Shown here piece after piece: positions 45,363-57,368 of a stretch of 64,000 nucleotides of DNA (position 1 is the stretch's first letter; every line of letters starts with the position of its first letter). The position numbers were made by a program, and so were the translations under genes. The notes beneath the pieces were generated by a model. The model was given only the letters and a program-made list of their open reading frames with translations, did not search any database and was not told the DNA's origin. Origin of the DNA: Trematomus loennbergii (taxonomy: Eukaryota > Chordata > Actinopteri > Perciformes > Nototheniidae). Where the stretch lies: assembly GCA_012861695.1 (NCBI GenBank), contig JAAOOA010000086.1, positions 2,372,422 to 2,436,421 of the forward strand. The letters are read 5' to 3'.

Positions 45363-45640
45363 GGTGGAAAGTAACTATACATTCACTCAAGTACTGGACT
45401 TAAGTACACATTTAAGGTACTTGTACTTTACCTGAATGTCATTTATACTTCTACTCTACTAAATTTTGGAAGCAAATGTAGTACTTTTTAATTCACTATA
45501 TTTATTTTACAGCTCTATTTACTAGTTACTTTATGAATTCAGATTTTGACACACAATACAATACTAAACACGTTTCTTTTAATTATTTGTTATAGGTTAA
45601 ACAATCCAACACTATGATTGGGTTAACAAAGAAATGTTGG
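45363..45640. mobile_element. Tol2-like hAT relic, left end
   Basis: CAGTGGTGGAAAGTAACTAT followed by CTCAAGTACTGGACTTAAGT and TTGTACTTTACCTGAA is a Tol2-type left terminus. The right end was not found. The stretch to 46557 includes GGGGGTCCGGGGCATGCTCC (about 46290), another hAT-associated motif, and is otherwise unrecognised. Confidence 0.55.
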
Positions 45641-46557
45641 TGACTATTGCCACTCAATAACACCAAGGGCTGATAAACTGTGATTTCTAGTTGGACGGTG
45701 CGCTCCCCAATGAAGAACAAGTTCTTGCTTGAAATACCATTTATTATTTACAAAAAAACGTGTGTGTGTATGCAACAAGGTCAAAAACGGTCTGCTTATC
45801 AAGCCCGATCACTCACACCTGCACCGGGGGGCTCCTTTAAATACCCGGTTGCACCAATACACCATCCACTGCTCAAAATGATGACAAAACATATAAATGG
45901 GCACAACAAAAATCATTGGCCACAATTTTGCCAAGAAATGTTTTGTTCTTAAACGTGAAGATGTGATGCTTTTGCTTTTAAATACATAAAACAATATTAA
46001 AGCATTTCTGCAATGTTACAACATCCTCCGGGGGCCGTACAAATGATTGACCTCTGCTTAAAAATACAAAAATCACAGCCCATTCATTTCACCTTTCTTT
46101 CATGCTGTGCAAAGAAAAAGCAACCTCTTAATCCAGATATCTCACCATGACTCGCGCATGCATACACGTGCACGGTTGTGGCATGACCACCAAAACAGAA
46201 AGATATGGACACAAGATGTGTGCAAATGGATTTAGTTCCTATCCATGTGGACATGATTTAAGTGGGGGGACCTAACCTCCTCTAGGGGGGTCCGGGGCAT
46301 GCTCCCCCGGGATGAATTGTTTTAAAATGTTGAAGTTAAAAGCATCAATCTGGTGCACTTTGAGGGCAACATTAAGAGATCTATGGATACATCTCAACAC
46401 CCATATGAAACGGAACTGGAAGCAGATTTCTTTTTATTTATGGATATTTTACAAATCACTCTCCTTTCAAACTGTATTCTTGTTTATTAATAACAACTTT
46501 TTTTACTGTCATATAGTATTTTATACCTGTTTACTTTATTCTCTTAATATGTATAAC

Positions 46558-47925
46558 CAGTGGCGGCTGGTGGAAAATATTTTAGGTGGGGCTGTGGAAA
46601 TGGTGATCAAACAATACTAGGGGGGTCCTGGGGGATGCTCCCCGGTAATTTTTTTGAGAAAAGACCCCTTAAATGATGACTTCTGGTGATGTTAGAGGGG
46701 GGGGGAAGGACAATTTGAGGCTTAAAAATATGAGAAGACTGATCAATACCTCCATAACTTCAGTGTGGTTAGCTATGAATCTTCCAAAACTTCCAAACAC
46801 CTTGTCCTGGACATAGTTTCTACAGCATAAACTGTGCAACAGTACAGTAGGCCCACACAAACTGCAGAACACCGGGGCTTTGGGAACACATTTAATTCCC
46901 ATTTAACCTGTTAAGGGGCTTTTTTCCCCGTTTTTTTTCTCACGAAACTGTGTCTCAGGGCTTCTTAAAATGTAATAAACTATTCATGTGTCCTACTCAG
47001 AGGAAACGCATCTAACTGATGATATGAACCATGTTTACCGAAACAAAACACAAGTCTCACAAGAAGCGTCTAAATGAGCCCTGAGCGAAAAAATGCTAAC
47101 GCATTCTAGGTATAAATCAATCGATATACTTATCGGATATGCACAAACAAGCTTACAAGCTGAGATTCCACAAATTCTAGAAATATAAGTATCATCACTG
47201 AGCGATCAGAACTCGCGACAGGGGAAGCAAATACAGACATCACACGACGTAGCTTTAGGTAGCAAAACACGGAGATATGCTCACCTTTTGCAGAATAACA
47301 ATTCTGATCAAAAACGAGAAAAACGCAGCTGAAGGTTAATCCATAGGTTAATCCAATGTGTCTGTCACTTTGAAAAATATTGATGATCCATAATTCCATT
47401 TTTATGTCAAAAACGGAGTTTTCATTAGCTGCTAATGGTAGCTTCCAGAGTGTATGACAGCTTCCTGTTTTGTCTCCTTGGATACGAGTCCAAACAACTC
47501 ACAGACTGCACCGGGCGCTCACGTAGGAGCCCTGTGACATCAGATTTGACGACGCTGATTGGCTGAAATTATGTTTCGGCGGCATAGTTTAAAGATAGCA
47601 ACAGTTGGCTTCTGCTGCACTTGCTGCACTCTCGTCTGGGCGCTGTGCATAGCGCCCAGACGAGAGTGGCTATGCAAGGCCAGGCAGGAAACATGTGACT
47701 TATCAGTAACTTTAGACATCGTAACACAATTTTAAACGAGATTTTATTGTAGATTATACATTTTACTGATACCAATTATATAATATTTACCTTGTTTATT
47801 AAAAATAAAAATAAAAATAAAAAATATATTTTTAAAATATATTTTTTAATTTTAATTTTTAAATTTTTTTTAATGTGGGAAGAGGGGGGCGGCGCCCCTA
47901 GCGCCCCTATGGCCGGCCGCCACTG
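46558..47925. mobile_element. hAT element, 1.37 kb, TSD TGTATAAC
   Basis: The ends are CAGTGGCGGCTGGTGG and GGCCGGCCGCCACTG. TGTATAAC is duplicated exactly at 46550-46557 and 47926-47933. There is no intact transposase. A 17-bp-arm hairpin is at 47628-47667. Confidence 0.93.
47628..47667. repeat. Hairpin, 17-bp perfect arms
   Basis: ACTCTCGTCTGGGCGCT is mirrored exactly after a six-base loop (GTGCAT). It lies inside the hAT at 46558-47925. Confidence 0.95.
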
Positions 47926-48221
47926 TGTATAACTATAATGATCATATAAAGATGTGCCTTTACCTCACTGGTTGTAGAAAAAGCTTCTTATATTCGTTAG
48001 CATAGCTAGCTAACCAGATGCTAATAACAACAAAGTTATTGACTGTATGATCAGTATGACAGATGAACAGATCACCACTGGGCTTACAACTAAAGACACA
48101 GCCACGCAAAAACTGCGGCATGTGTACGGCTCCTTATGGGTACTGCAATTTGTGAAGTCCCGGCCCGGAGCGGCGTTCTGTCGCTCTCCTTCAGAACTGC
48201 ACCCCTGTCAAACGGGTTATG

Positions 48222-48708
48222 GCTAGAAAGGATCCGTCTTGTGTAAATATGACGTCACGTTCTCGTTGTAACTCTTGTTGTAATCGGAGCGGCTCGGAAA
48301 CACATCTACAGCAGTAACATGCAACATACACATTAATGCAGCAGCAATATTAATAGAGAAACATCAGACATAATAGTAAAACACTGAAAGGGAACATTTT
48401 ATTGTACCAGGAGCTATCTTGGGACTTTTACTGCGACAACGTTGAATAAAAATAAACCATAGTGTTGGTGATCTACAGTGTTGTCATTCTTCTTTGAACA
48501 GCAAGACCGCTAACACCCTATTTCAACAATCACACTCCCTGTAATTGACATCATTAATAGATAGTTTACCTTCTCAACATCATTTGCTGTGGCCCACTGA
48601 TGTTAACGATCGTAACTGAAAGGCTGCCTGCCAAACGTAAACATTCAGCCACGTGACTTGCAAACTCTCGCGAGAGTTTTACACAAGACGGATCCTTTCT
48701 AGCCATAA
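48222..48708. repeat. Inverted-repeat-bounded segment
   Basis: GGTTATGGCTAGAAAGGATC with CGTCTTGTGTAAA near 48222-48250 is mirrored by TTTACACAAGACGGATCCTT and TCTAGCCATAA near 48676-48708. These are probably the ends of a non-autonomous DNA element of about 490 bp; the class is unknown. Confidence 0.65.
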
Positions 48709-48710
48709 TC

Positions 48711-49091
48711 TGGGTGTTTCTCAATGTCGAGTACGCTTGCTTGGTAGCACATGTCTTCCGAGCGTCTTGCTTCAGAAGCAAGGCAAGAATACTTCCCGGC
48801 ATTCGGAAAACGAAGAGTGGAACAGGCGAGCAAGTGTGCAGGTGTGCGTCATATGAGAGGCCCCGCCTTACATTTTCCGCCACAGATTTGGGGAAATTGG
48901 TCTGTGCGCAAAGCATTGTGGGGATTTTAAGACCGCAGAGTCTACACATGTGCAGCCTCAAACGAAGTACGCCGGGCTCGGTAGAATTCCAAGTATGCTG
49001 GACATTGGAACAGTCCTTCGGCGGCACTCAATGACGTAGTATGCTTGAAATAGTGGCTCTGGAGCAGCTTTACTCGACATGAGAAACACCC
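48711..49091. mobile_element. Non-autonomous DNA element, ends GGGTGTTTCTCAATGTCGAG
   Basis: GGGTGTTTCTCAATGTCGAG at the left and CTCGACATGAGAAACACCC at the right form about 20-bp inverted repeats. It directly abuts the right arm of the 48222-48708 structure. No clear target duplication was seen. Confidence 0.75.
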
Positions 49092-49254
49092 CCTGTCAGA
49101 CGAGACATATACCACGTGATGACACGTTAGGCTCGTGTTGTGTTCAAGGACCCTGACCTTGGACAGGAAAAACAGGCACTCGCTTGTTTAATTCTTTTGC
49201 GGTCTAGATTTCTTTAAAAACATTTTTTGCATGTGTTTATAAATGACCTCGAGG

Positions 49255-49297
49255 GCCGTATCAAATGGTCTCGGGGGCCGGAGGTTCCCCACCCCTG
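49255..49297. mobile_element. hAT right-end fragment
   Basis: GGGGGCCGGAGGTTCCCCACCCCTG is the typical right end of a fish hAT family. A matching left end could not be placed. The dispersed repeat (copy 3) follows at once. Confidence 0.5.
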
Positions 49298-49303
49298 CTG
49301 TAC

Positions 49304-49770
49304 ACCAACACTGAAACACATGAGCACATACTACAGTTTAAAAAAGCAGAAATAAAATCTGAGCTGACAGAAAATGCTCCGTTTAGTTTAATACACACAG
49401 TTAAGCTCACACACACTATTTTATGAACATACAGGTTCACCTGCTGAATTAAAAACAGAACAAATGAAGCAAAGAAAGTGAAAACCATGAAGCAGATTCA
49501 GGCAGTAGACGTATAGATTCACACTTACAGTATTATCCTACAGAACAGTACAGCTTCCAGAGAAGAGATAACATCTGATCCTTTACAACAAACACTAGAT
49601 GCTCTTTTTAGGTTTTAAATTGTATTCCTGTCAGTAATCCACAATTTCTAGAAATGTTACAGTAATCTGATTACATCTTTTGTTCTGTAACTGTAAGGGA
49701 ACACAGTTACCTTTTATTGTATCCTGATTATGATATACAGTTTCATGTAATCTGTTACTCCCCATCCTGG
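49304..49770 (+). repeat. Dispersed repeat, copy 3 of 3
   Basis: It is the same sequence as 10029-10330 with an extra internal segment near 49370-49520. Shared blocks include CACCAACACTGAAACACATG, AACAGTACAGCTTCCAGAGA and CTGTAAGGGAACACAGT. Confidence 0.75.
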
Positions 49771-49856
49771 TTCTCTGCACCCTGACTGTTTCAGAGATAA
49801 GGAGAGTGTGTGAGGCTGTTTCTCTCCTCACCACAGCCAGCAGGTCATCTGCCTTA

Positions 49857-50773
49857 AGGCCCCTACACACCAGGCCGATATCGGCCATCTTGCGTTGATG
49901 GGCGAAAACGGGTTCCTTGTCGCCCAAAGTCAATTTGGTGTGTCCCGAACCCTCGGCCGTGACACGCCTTATTTGGCCTTTCACGGTCGACACCCGGCCG
50001 ATTCAACATGTTGAATCGGCCAGGTGTCGGACACAAGCTATCGGGCCAAGAAACCACTCTGATCAGCTGTTCAGCTAGCAAATGAGAAGCGAAACGGAAG
50101 TGAGGGACGTAAACAAACGATTTAAGGCACAGGACAGCAGCTAAACACCAGCAGGTGATACTTAAAGACATCAAACATAGCCCTTAAATGTCCTCTCTTA
50201 CCTCCCACACATAGCAGGGACATCTCTGATATCGGCGGGAGCGTCCCCGGCTGTCCTCTGCTGAGAGCTCCGTGATTAGTTTGGTCAAGTCCGGTTTTTC
50301 ATCTCATCGTAAATTTAGCAAGAAGTGGCCATTATTACATTGCTGACTCAATAAACTACACACCCGCCAGAACACTGTGATCATCAGATGCAGGTCTATT
50401 AACTGTGATTTTATAGTATGTCTGCACTTTATGTGCTCATTTCATCATTCATGTATTTTTATATTCTAAAACATGTTTTCGATGGACGAGAGTGAAAATG
50501 GAACGCACACGCTATGTGTTTGTTTATATCAGTCTGTTCTTCTTCTCTGTCTTCCGGTTGTTGCCTATTTTGAATGACGAATACACACTACCGCCGCCTG
50601 CTGGTAAGGAGAGTTATTGCCACTCACGCATGCGCAGTTCGTACGTGCTCGGCTGTAGTAAAGCGGTGTATTTCAGTGCGACACACGGTCAATACGCAGG
50701 AGAACTCGTCGATGGATCTGTCGGTGTCGGGTGTCGGCGAGTTCTCTGGTGACTGCCTGGTGTGTCAGGGCCT
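49857..50773. mobile_element. Harbinger-like element, TSD TTA
   Basis: The ends are AGGCCCCTACACACCAGGC and GCCTGGTGTGTCAGGGCCT, flanked by TTA at 49854-49856 and 50774-50776. It is about 917 bp with CGGCCGA-rich subterminal sequence and a large palindrome at 49989-50028. No transposase was recognised. Confidence 0.8.
49989..50028. repeat. 40-bp palindrome with one mismatched pair
   Basis: The central 26 bp (49996-50021, centred on CAACATGTTG) are a perfect palindrome. The six flanking bases GACACC and GGTGTC also pair. It lies in the Harbinger-like element. Confidence 0.95.
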
Positions 50774-51699
50774 TTACAGAGTATACTTTTCCTCCTCTGC
50801 ATGTCTGGCTCACGTCAATCAGACATCACAACGTTTCAGCTATGTGTTTGACATCTCTATTAAAACCAGCAGTACAATGAATTTCCCCTCAATATTAAAG
50901 TATACAAATAACATTAATACAAGTAAATATGTATACAAAGGCTGCTGAACAGCTGACTTTTCCCTCAGGGCTCAATCTTGGAAACAATCATGCTATCAGT
51001 TTTGGAACTACTATTCCCATCATTTCTTTTTTTTTAGATGTAGACAAATAGTATGGCAAATGAAATATTAGCATAGGCCTTGTACCCTTAGCTGTAGCAT
51101 AAACGGATTATGGCCTCAATCCTAGTCCATCTGGGATGCTTTGGCTAGAAGGGAGCGCCTGAACTTGAGCATTTCAAGGAAAAGGTTTTGTATGTCTATA
51201 CTCAAAACTTGATTCAAGATATCTAGTTATTTCAACAGGGATTTGTGAGACTGTGGAGGGCGGGACATACTCCCCCTGAAGAAAACATTTACAATTGTAA
51301 TTAAAATACATCAATCTATGGAACTTTGAAAGCAAAAGTAGAATCTATGAAGAACTGCGTGATCCTGTAAACTGTTTTCATACACACACGTTAGCTTTCC
51401 ACTGTCATAGACTTTAGCACCCATCTCTCTTCTAATTGTATGAACATATGGTTTAGTGTGTATTTCTTTTCTTGAGTTCATTTCTTCTTCCCTTGTACAA
51501 GGCATTCAGAGCAGAAGGCAAATTCATAAATATATCATAGAGGGAAAGCTAAGATGGCTCAGGGACTGTTTGGCGTTGTAGTAGAAACTTGTTTTTAACT
51601 GTGCGTATTCAAATAAATGTTTGGGTTTGATAGGAATGGTAACGCAGAAAATAACAGGGGCAAAAGCCCCTCCCACAAAGCATGGTAAACAGACTTTTA

Positions 51700-52050
51700 T
51701 ACAGAGGAGCCATTTGATCCACCCAATGTATTCTTCAATAAAGCCACATATTTATTTGGGAAAAACTGGTATTTTCACTCGGCCCAGTAAATAGCCACAT
51801 TTATCAACTAGTAAATTCCCTACCTCCGGACCCTTCGGCAGAACAGAGAATATTAAATATCTTATCCTATATTTGAGTAAGCTTGGTAACCCTGAATAAA
51901 TCCTGTTTGATCAGGTGAACCAACATCTGGAATCACACTGTCCAGGCCTAAGATGTTGGACAATATATGGAAGTCTTGCAGAACAATTGGCAATATGATG
52001 AGCATAGCAATGGATGTCTTTTTGTGAGGAATGTGGAGAGTGCATCTTAA
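51700..52050 (-). pseudogene. L1/Tx1-like LINE reverse transcriptase relic
   Basis: The - strand carries LDSVIPDVGSPDQTGFIQGY with QAYSNIG, the hallmark SPDQTGF block of L1 and Tx1 reverse transcriptases. After stops and frame changes, EEYIGWIKWLL follows, as expected for the next conserved block. No open frame remains. Flanking sequence to about 54100 may belong to the same element but has no readable motif. Confidence 0.6.
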
Positions 52051-52399
52051 AGCCTTCCTTAAAGAATTGGGGCCAATTGAATAAAAAAAACATCATGGGA
52101 AATATCAGCTGTGTGTGGAAAGATCTAGACAGATCTAACAATGAGGTGCTCTGTAAACTAAATGAGAAATGCTCAGTGTTTTCCATTTATTTCATAGACT
52201 TGGCAACCCAAGTAAAGGGGATTTCTCATGAGGGTAGTGGTCACCCAAGCACCCTCAATTTGTTTCTGTTTAATTGTTGTGTTCTTTTCCTCACAAATCT
52301 GACAGATAGGGTCTATGATCTTGATATGATTTATAAGAATACATGATAGAATAAGATATTGAAATATGAATGACACACTGATAGTTATTGTATCTGAGT

Positions 52400-54130
52400 G
52401 TAATAATCACATATTGCCTCTATAAACACTTCCATTATGTGCTAAAAAGTCCATTCATGTTGCAAAATCAAAGTTTGTGCAAAATGCAGTTCATCATCGA
52501 TGACATAACAATAGAAGCGATGCTTTTATTAAGTCTCCACATCTTTAATATGTTTATCAAATCTGAACTGCAGCAAGGGTCTGGCCCTGATATCACAGAG
52601 CCACACTGACTTGGCCCCCTGCCCCTCTTTGTTCTCTACTGCTTATTTCTGCTTACAGAAATGCTTAGTTTTTTGAGAGGAAGTGTAGAAGCCTTTGCTC
52701 GTTGCTTTTCTGTATGCAGCTCCCATGATAAAAACACAGTGCAAGGCTTTCTTTAAGTTCATTTTGTCTTCTCTGTGCTGTTTGTTGGTCAGAACCAAGC
52801 AGGGGCCGGTCACTTGTCCCAGCCCTGGGCTCAGCTAGATCAGGGACCGGGTCCTGCTGGTCCTGGATCACTCTTTCATTGGCTGTACTTTGTTAGGAGG
52901 CTCCTCTGCACTCGAGAGAGCCTTTTGGCTTCAGAGCTCTGAGCCACTGGAACAGAATGTAAACCCAGTAGACAGTCCAGGGCCAGGCATTGTTCCGCAT
53001 TGTGGATGTTCTTAGCTTAGCATCCAGCAGGTCAGCTAAACACCTTTCTTTTGAGATGAAAACAGGATTTCAATGTATCTTGATTTCCAGTGAACTTCAC
53101 CATATCAGTCTGCAGATCTTTGAAAGATCTGGTAGTGTTTTGAGAAGCATTAAGTGTGTGTTGATTACGTCTTCCCATGGTTCCACACTGTCTGAGACAA
53201 GAGAAGAACTCTTCCTCTGAGTAAAGAAACACCAAAAACAACAGAACATTTCTTAACTTTTAATCAAAAGTTAAAACTGAATTAAAATAGTATTATGCAG
53301 CATAGACATTTGAGAGAAATATGACACAGAAGCAGGCAATGTTCATTAAAGCCAGCTATCATAATTGTGCACACGTGAAAAATAACTGTTGTTAAAATAT
53401 TGCCTGAGATGATGAACATTTTCAGTACAAATCCTCACCCAGCAGTAAATAATCACCGCCATATGATTTGTCAATATTTAGTTCTAAGGACCACTTCCTA
53501 TGTGCACTGTTGGTTGAAAACAACAGTGCATGTAAATCATAAGAAGCTTTTGCTCAAAGAAAGCTCCCTATTTGACATCCCCAAAAGAAGCTGGAGAGAG
53601 TTCTGGAGAACAGGAAACCCACTCCTCCATTGAGCTTTGTGTGTGAAATCACTCCCCCTCCCATTCTTGATTCCAGTCTGCATCATTGCTCACATCACGT
53701 GTGATGTGTTTCTGAGAAAAAAAGAACAAATCGATGCATTTCAATGTTGCTCTTTCAAATCCCATTGTCCTTTTCTCTGCCTTTCTGGCTCAATTCACAC
53801 TCAGTCTTCCAACATTGAGACATATCCATGCAGACTTACATTTAAAAGACAAAAACAACCAATAGCTTCATCGTCACTGCTCAGTTGTTTTCCATAAATG
53901 AAATAAAGTACAACAGTCTAAAGACTTCCTGATCAGTGGGCATAGAATCCTCTGTATCTCTCTTGTGAAATATGGCTGAGGTATAGAACATATCTTAAAT
54001 AGGAAAATAACTCTTTTTTTGTTTCTTGTAGAAAATGTTTGAACATGTGGGCAGTAAGCCTCTCTTTCCTGGGTACCACTCAGTGTAACAAGGGACACAT
54101 CATGGTTGTTTATCCTGCGCCAATACAAAT
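52400..54130. other. Unrecognised stretch
   Basis: Several small frames occur on both strands, none with a recognisable motif. It may be decayed 5' sequence of the L1/Tx1-like relic. Nothing is called. Confidence 0.35.
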
Positions 54131-54142
54131 GAAGGCACTTGT

Positions 54143-54316
54143 TTTAAAGAGGCCCTATTCTGCTTTTGTGGTGTTCCCTCTCCTCTAGTGTGTTCTATAG
54201 GTTTGTGTGTATGTAAATGGTCTGCAAAGGCTAGAATCCCTGTGTTCCCTCCAGAGGGAGTTTCTCTCCCACACACTGGACTCTTCCGAATATGAAACCT
54301 TCAAATAATAGGGCCA
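54143..54316 (+). mobile_element. TTAA-type MITE fragment, family GAGGCCCTATTCTGC
   Basis: TTAAAGAGGCCCTATTCTGC and the following TATAGGTTTGTGTGTATGTA and GTCTGCAAAGGCTAGAATCC are the left part of a fish TTAA element family. A short complement, AATAGGGCCACTTTA, ends it at about 54316, so it is internally reduced. Confidence 0.6.
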
Positions 54317-54339
54317 CTTTACATCAGGATGTCAGTCAC

Positions 54340-54398
54340 TAAAGGCTCAGCGTGTCTGAGCACCAGGAAAAGCACTATATAAATACCATGTATTATTA
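54340..54398 (+). mobile_element. LINE 3' tail fragment
   Basis: AGGAAAAGCACTATATAAAT with ACCATGTATTATTA is the usual 3' end of fish L2-type LINEs. It is only about 60 bp long. Confidence 0.55.
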
Positions 54399-56169
54399 GT
54401 CATGTTACTTAGAAAAGGTTTTCAAGTAACATACCAGCTTTCGGTCTATGTTTAAAATGTGTCATTGTCCATTCTGTGTCCATCTGTGTTTTCATTGCAG
54501 GAAATCTCTTGCTGTGTACCCTTTTAAAAAAAGTATACAAATAAGTATTAGGGTCTGCTGTTTTTCCCCATTGACTAGCATTAAATCTCTTCCCGTCAGA
54601 TTTTTGGGACAGCGTTTTGAGAACAGGAATAAATCCTCTTCATCATCTCTGTGTATCTTTCTATCACATCATTTGTCTGATGCTTCTGCTGTTTTAAGAT
54701 ATATTAAGCTCATGTCTGGAGTGTTATCAAACTCAACATGTTGAATGAGTGACTCTGTAGCTTCTGAGAGAAAAGGGCTGTCCTTACAGTGTCTGGTAAT
54801 TGTTTGCTTTGGCATCTGTTTATATGCGCCATGTGAATAGTTATCATATAGTTCAGTGGCTTTCCCTCCACCAATGTTTCCATTCAATGTCTTGTGAATC
54901 AGTAGTGTGTTGAACCTGTCGGGACTGTCGGGTGGTGTCGGTTCCAGCTGGTGCCTCTGGTGCCGGGAGGCCTCTGTTCAGTGGACCCCTGTGAGGCTGA
55001 TGAGTCTCATCCTCTTCTTGCTTGCCTATTGTTATTTGGCAGTGTCCATTCTGAGTAGAAGAGATGTTTTATATTGTTACAGATGTTGTTACAGCTGTTG
55101 TGCTCCCTTCTAGCCTTTTCTTATATGAGAGGGTCGGATATGGACTAGCATTGAGGTCATAATCAGTTTTTGGTACAGCTAACGGTACAAGGCCTATGCT
55201 AATATTTCGTTTGCCTTACTTTTGTCTACATCCCAAAAAAACCCTCAAATGATGGGAATAGTAGCTCCAAAACGGGCAGCATGATTGTCTCCATTCTTCT
55301 CATACTGCCTCTGCTGCAGCACCTCTTTTCAGCCTTTTCTGAAACCAGAGCCCGTTGGCAACCTATTAGATACCACTGCCCCAACACAAGCATCCAAATG
55401 TCCAACTCAAAAAAGTCTTCATATTGACGGATAAATAAAAAAATCCTGTAGAAAGAATGACTTCCGATGTCATTTACAAAGGCAAACATATAAATCCAAG
55501 GAAAGCAATGCATGGCAGAAGAATCAAACATCCAAACGAAAATGGAAATCTCCAGAGCTTGAAGAATGTATAAATACTCATGGCTCTATCTGGGTTTGCT
55601 GCTGTTTGTCTTTTGGTCCACAGTCCCCACTGGTTTCTGTTCCTCCAGCAGATTGAGGTAACTCCTTACCAAAGAGCTACATCTCCTTTACACCTGTGGG
55701 GTACAGCGCACCGGAGTAGTGCCAACAGGAGGCCACAAGGTAAAAAGATGAGAAAGTAACACAGCAGCGGCATATTTAAACTGTACATTAGGCGCTGTCA
55801 CACCGGAGTACTTTTCCCAGGAATAGTTCCGATAGTTCCTGGGATTTTGCGTTCACACCAAAAAGATCTGGAACTAGAACTATTGTTCGGGAACTTTTTC
55901 ACCCCTTTTTAGTCCCTGCTAGAGAGGTGGTACTTTCCTGGGGAGGAAAAGGTTCCAATTTCTGATTGGCTGGGCGAATTGCAAACCACGCCCAGTAAAA
56001 CTCAGAAAAGTTTTGTGAAGCCGCCATTTTATTTGCTTGCATTAGCATTATTAGCATTAGCATTAGCCCCGCGCACCAACGGAGAGAGACTAACTTATGG
56101 CAACACAAAATAAAACATGGGAGCGGTGGAGATGAGGAGGTGTCGGCGCTTCTGGCGATTTACTCGGAA

Positions 56170-56216
56170 GGCTTCAGTAGAAGCTGCTGGGAGTCCCAGC
56201 AGCTTCTACTGAAGCC
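56170..56216. repeat. Hairpin, 23-bp perfect arms, 1-base loop
   Basis: GGCTTCAGTAGAAGCTGCTG and three more bases are mirrored exactly around a single G. This is the strongest palindrome in the window. Confidence 0.97.
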
Positions 56217-56296
56217 AGTCCCCAACTCCGGGGACTTCCAGCCGGGGACTTCGGGTGGCAGTATACGCCGTGAAGTTGTTTGCGGCCTGCCAGTTG

Positions 56297-56715
56297 TCAC
56301 GATCTGTTTGTGTTGTGTTTTGTCTTGTCTTTTTCTGTCTTTGGTTTCCTGTCTTATTTTGAAAAGTGTTCACCCCCTGTCTTGCCTGTTGCTTTCTGTC
56401 TGTTTTCCCTCCTACCTGATTATTCTGATTGTGTTCACCTGTTGCCCTTGTGTTTCTGCCTCCCTTACCCCAGCTGTGTCTTGTCTTGTGATTACCCCTC
56501 TCTGTATTTAGTCTTGTCTTCCCCTGTGTGCCTGGTGGGTTCATTGTTGGTTTTTCCTGTCTCCCTCCATGTTGGTCACGATTATTCCTAGTGCTACCCA
56601 TGTTATCCATGCTATGCTTTTTTTGCTCATCAGCTTAGTAAATAAAGCTCGTTTTTGTTTATAGACCTGTTACCTCTTTTTGTAGTCTGCAGTTGGGTCC
56701 TACCTTTTCCACACT
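56297..56715 (+). mobile_element. Repeat family R copy 3 (3' portion)
   Basis: CACGATCTGTTTGTGTTGTG, TTTCCTGTCTTATTTTGAAA and AGTGTTCACC match copy 1 at 35440-35503 in reverse complement. The end carries AATAAAGC and GTCTGCAGTTGGGTCCTACC, a common fish LTR-like or TE 3' end. Exact class is unresolved. Confidence 0.6.
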
Positions 56716-57368
56716 ACCTAACACCAGTAAACCCAAAGCAGAAGAAGAAGAAGTGACGTCAGCGGCTTCATTTGCGTAATCCTCCCTCAGGGATTATTCC
56801 GGTGTGAACGCGATCTACTAGATCAGGGGTTTTCAAAGTGTGGGAAGGTGAGCCTCCCTCAGAGAACATAAGAACAGTCGCGCCCCCCCTCCCAATTATT
56901 ATTGCTATTATTATTGTTGTTGTTGTTGCTATAATGCAGGGGTATTCAATTGCCTTTCAAAGAGGTCCAGTGAGAGAAAATGAAGACTGTTTCTCTCCTC
57001 TTGTCTCGTCTCTGTGTGTGTGTTTGAATCTATCGTGCTGACTCACTGACTGCACCGATTTGATTGGCTGAGTAGCGCCACCTCCTTAAAACATTAAACA
57101 ATAACTTTTTTAAACCTTTTTATCTTTATGTTTTAAACATATTGTATAAAACTCCCCCACTACTTGGACTATTCCTTGCACCCCTCTAGAATAAGCCCGA
57201 ATGGTCTCAACCATATTGCATCAGTAACGTGCACTTTGTTGTTATAACAAGATCGCAAGGACACTGGTAGCGATCGGACAATTGAGTGTTGTGGAACATG
57301 CGTGTCCGTGCACGAAAATATACCACACACCCAATTACAATTGCATGTTCAATTCACTACCCTGGAAG

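Larger units (their letters stand above)
50980..55275. repeat. Inverted repeat pair, about 190 bp, 4 kb apart
   Basis: The left copy at 50980-51170 and the right copy at 55110-55275 are diverged reverse complements. Shared blocks are ATATTAGCATAGGCCTTGTA, ACTACTATTCCCATCATTT and AGATGTAGACAAA. They may be two copies of one repeat or the ends of one large element. Confidence 0.75.

Noticed and set aside
50492..50948. Overlapping + frames of 86 and 124 codons
   Set aside because: They cover the Harbinger-like element end and flanking repeat; no motif or conserved pattern.
55615..55660. Possible small exon (PHWFLFLQQIE) between an AG and a GTAACT
   Set aside because: There is no neighbouring exon or homology; a chance AG/GT pair is more likely.
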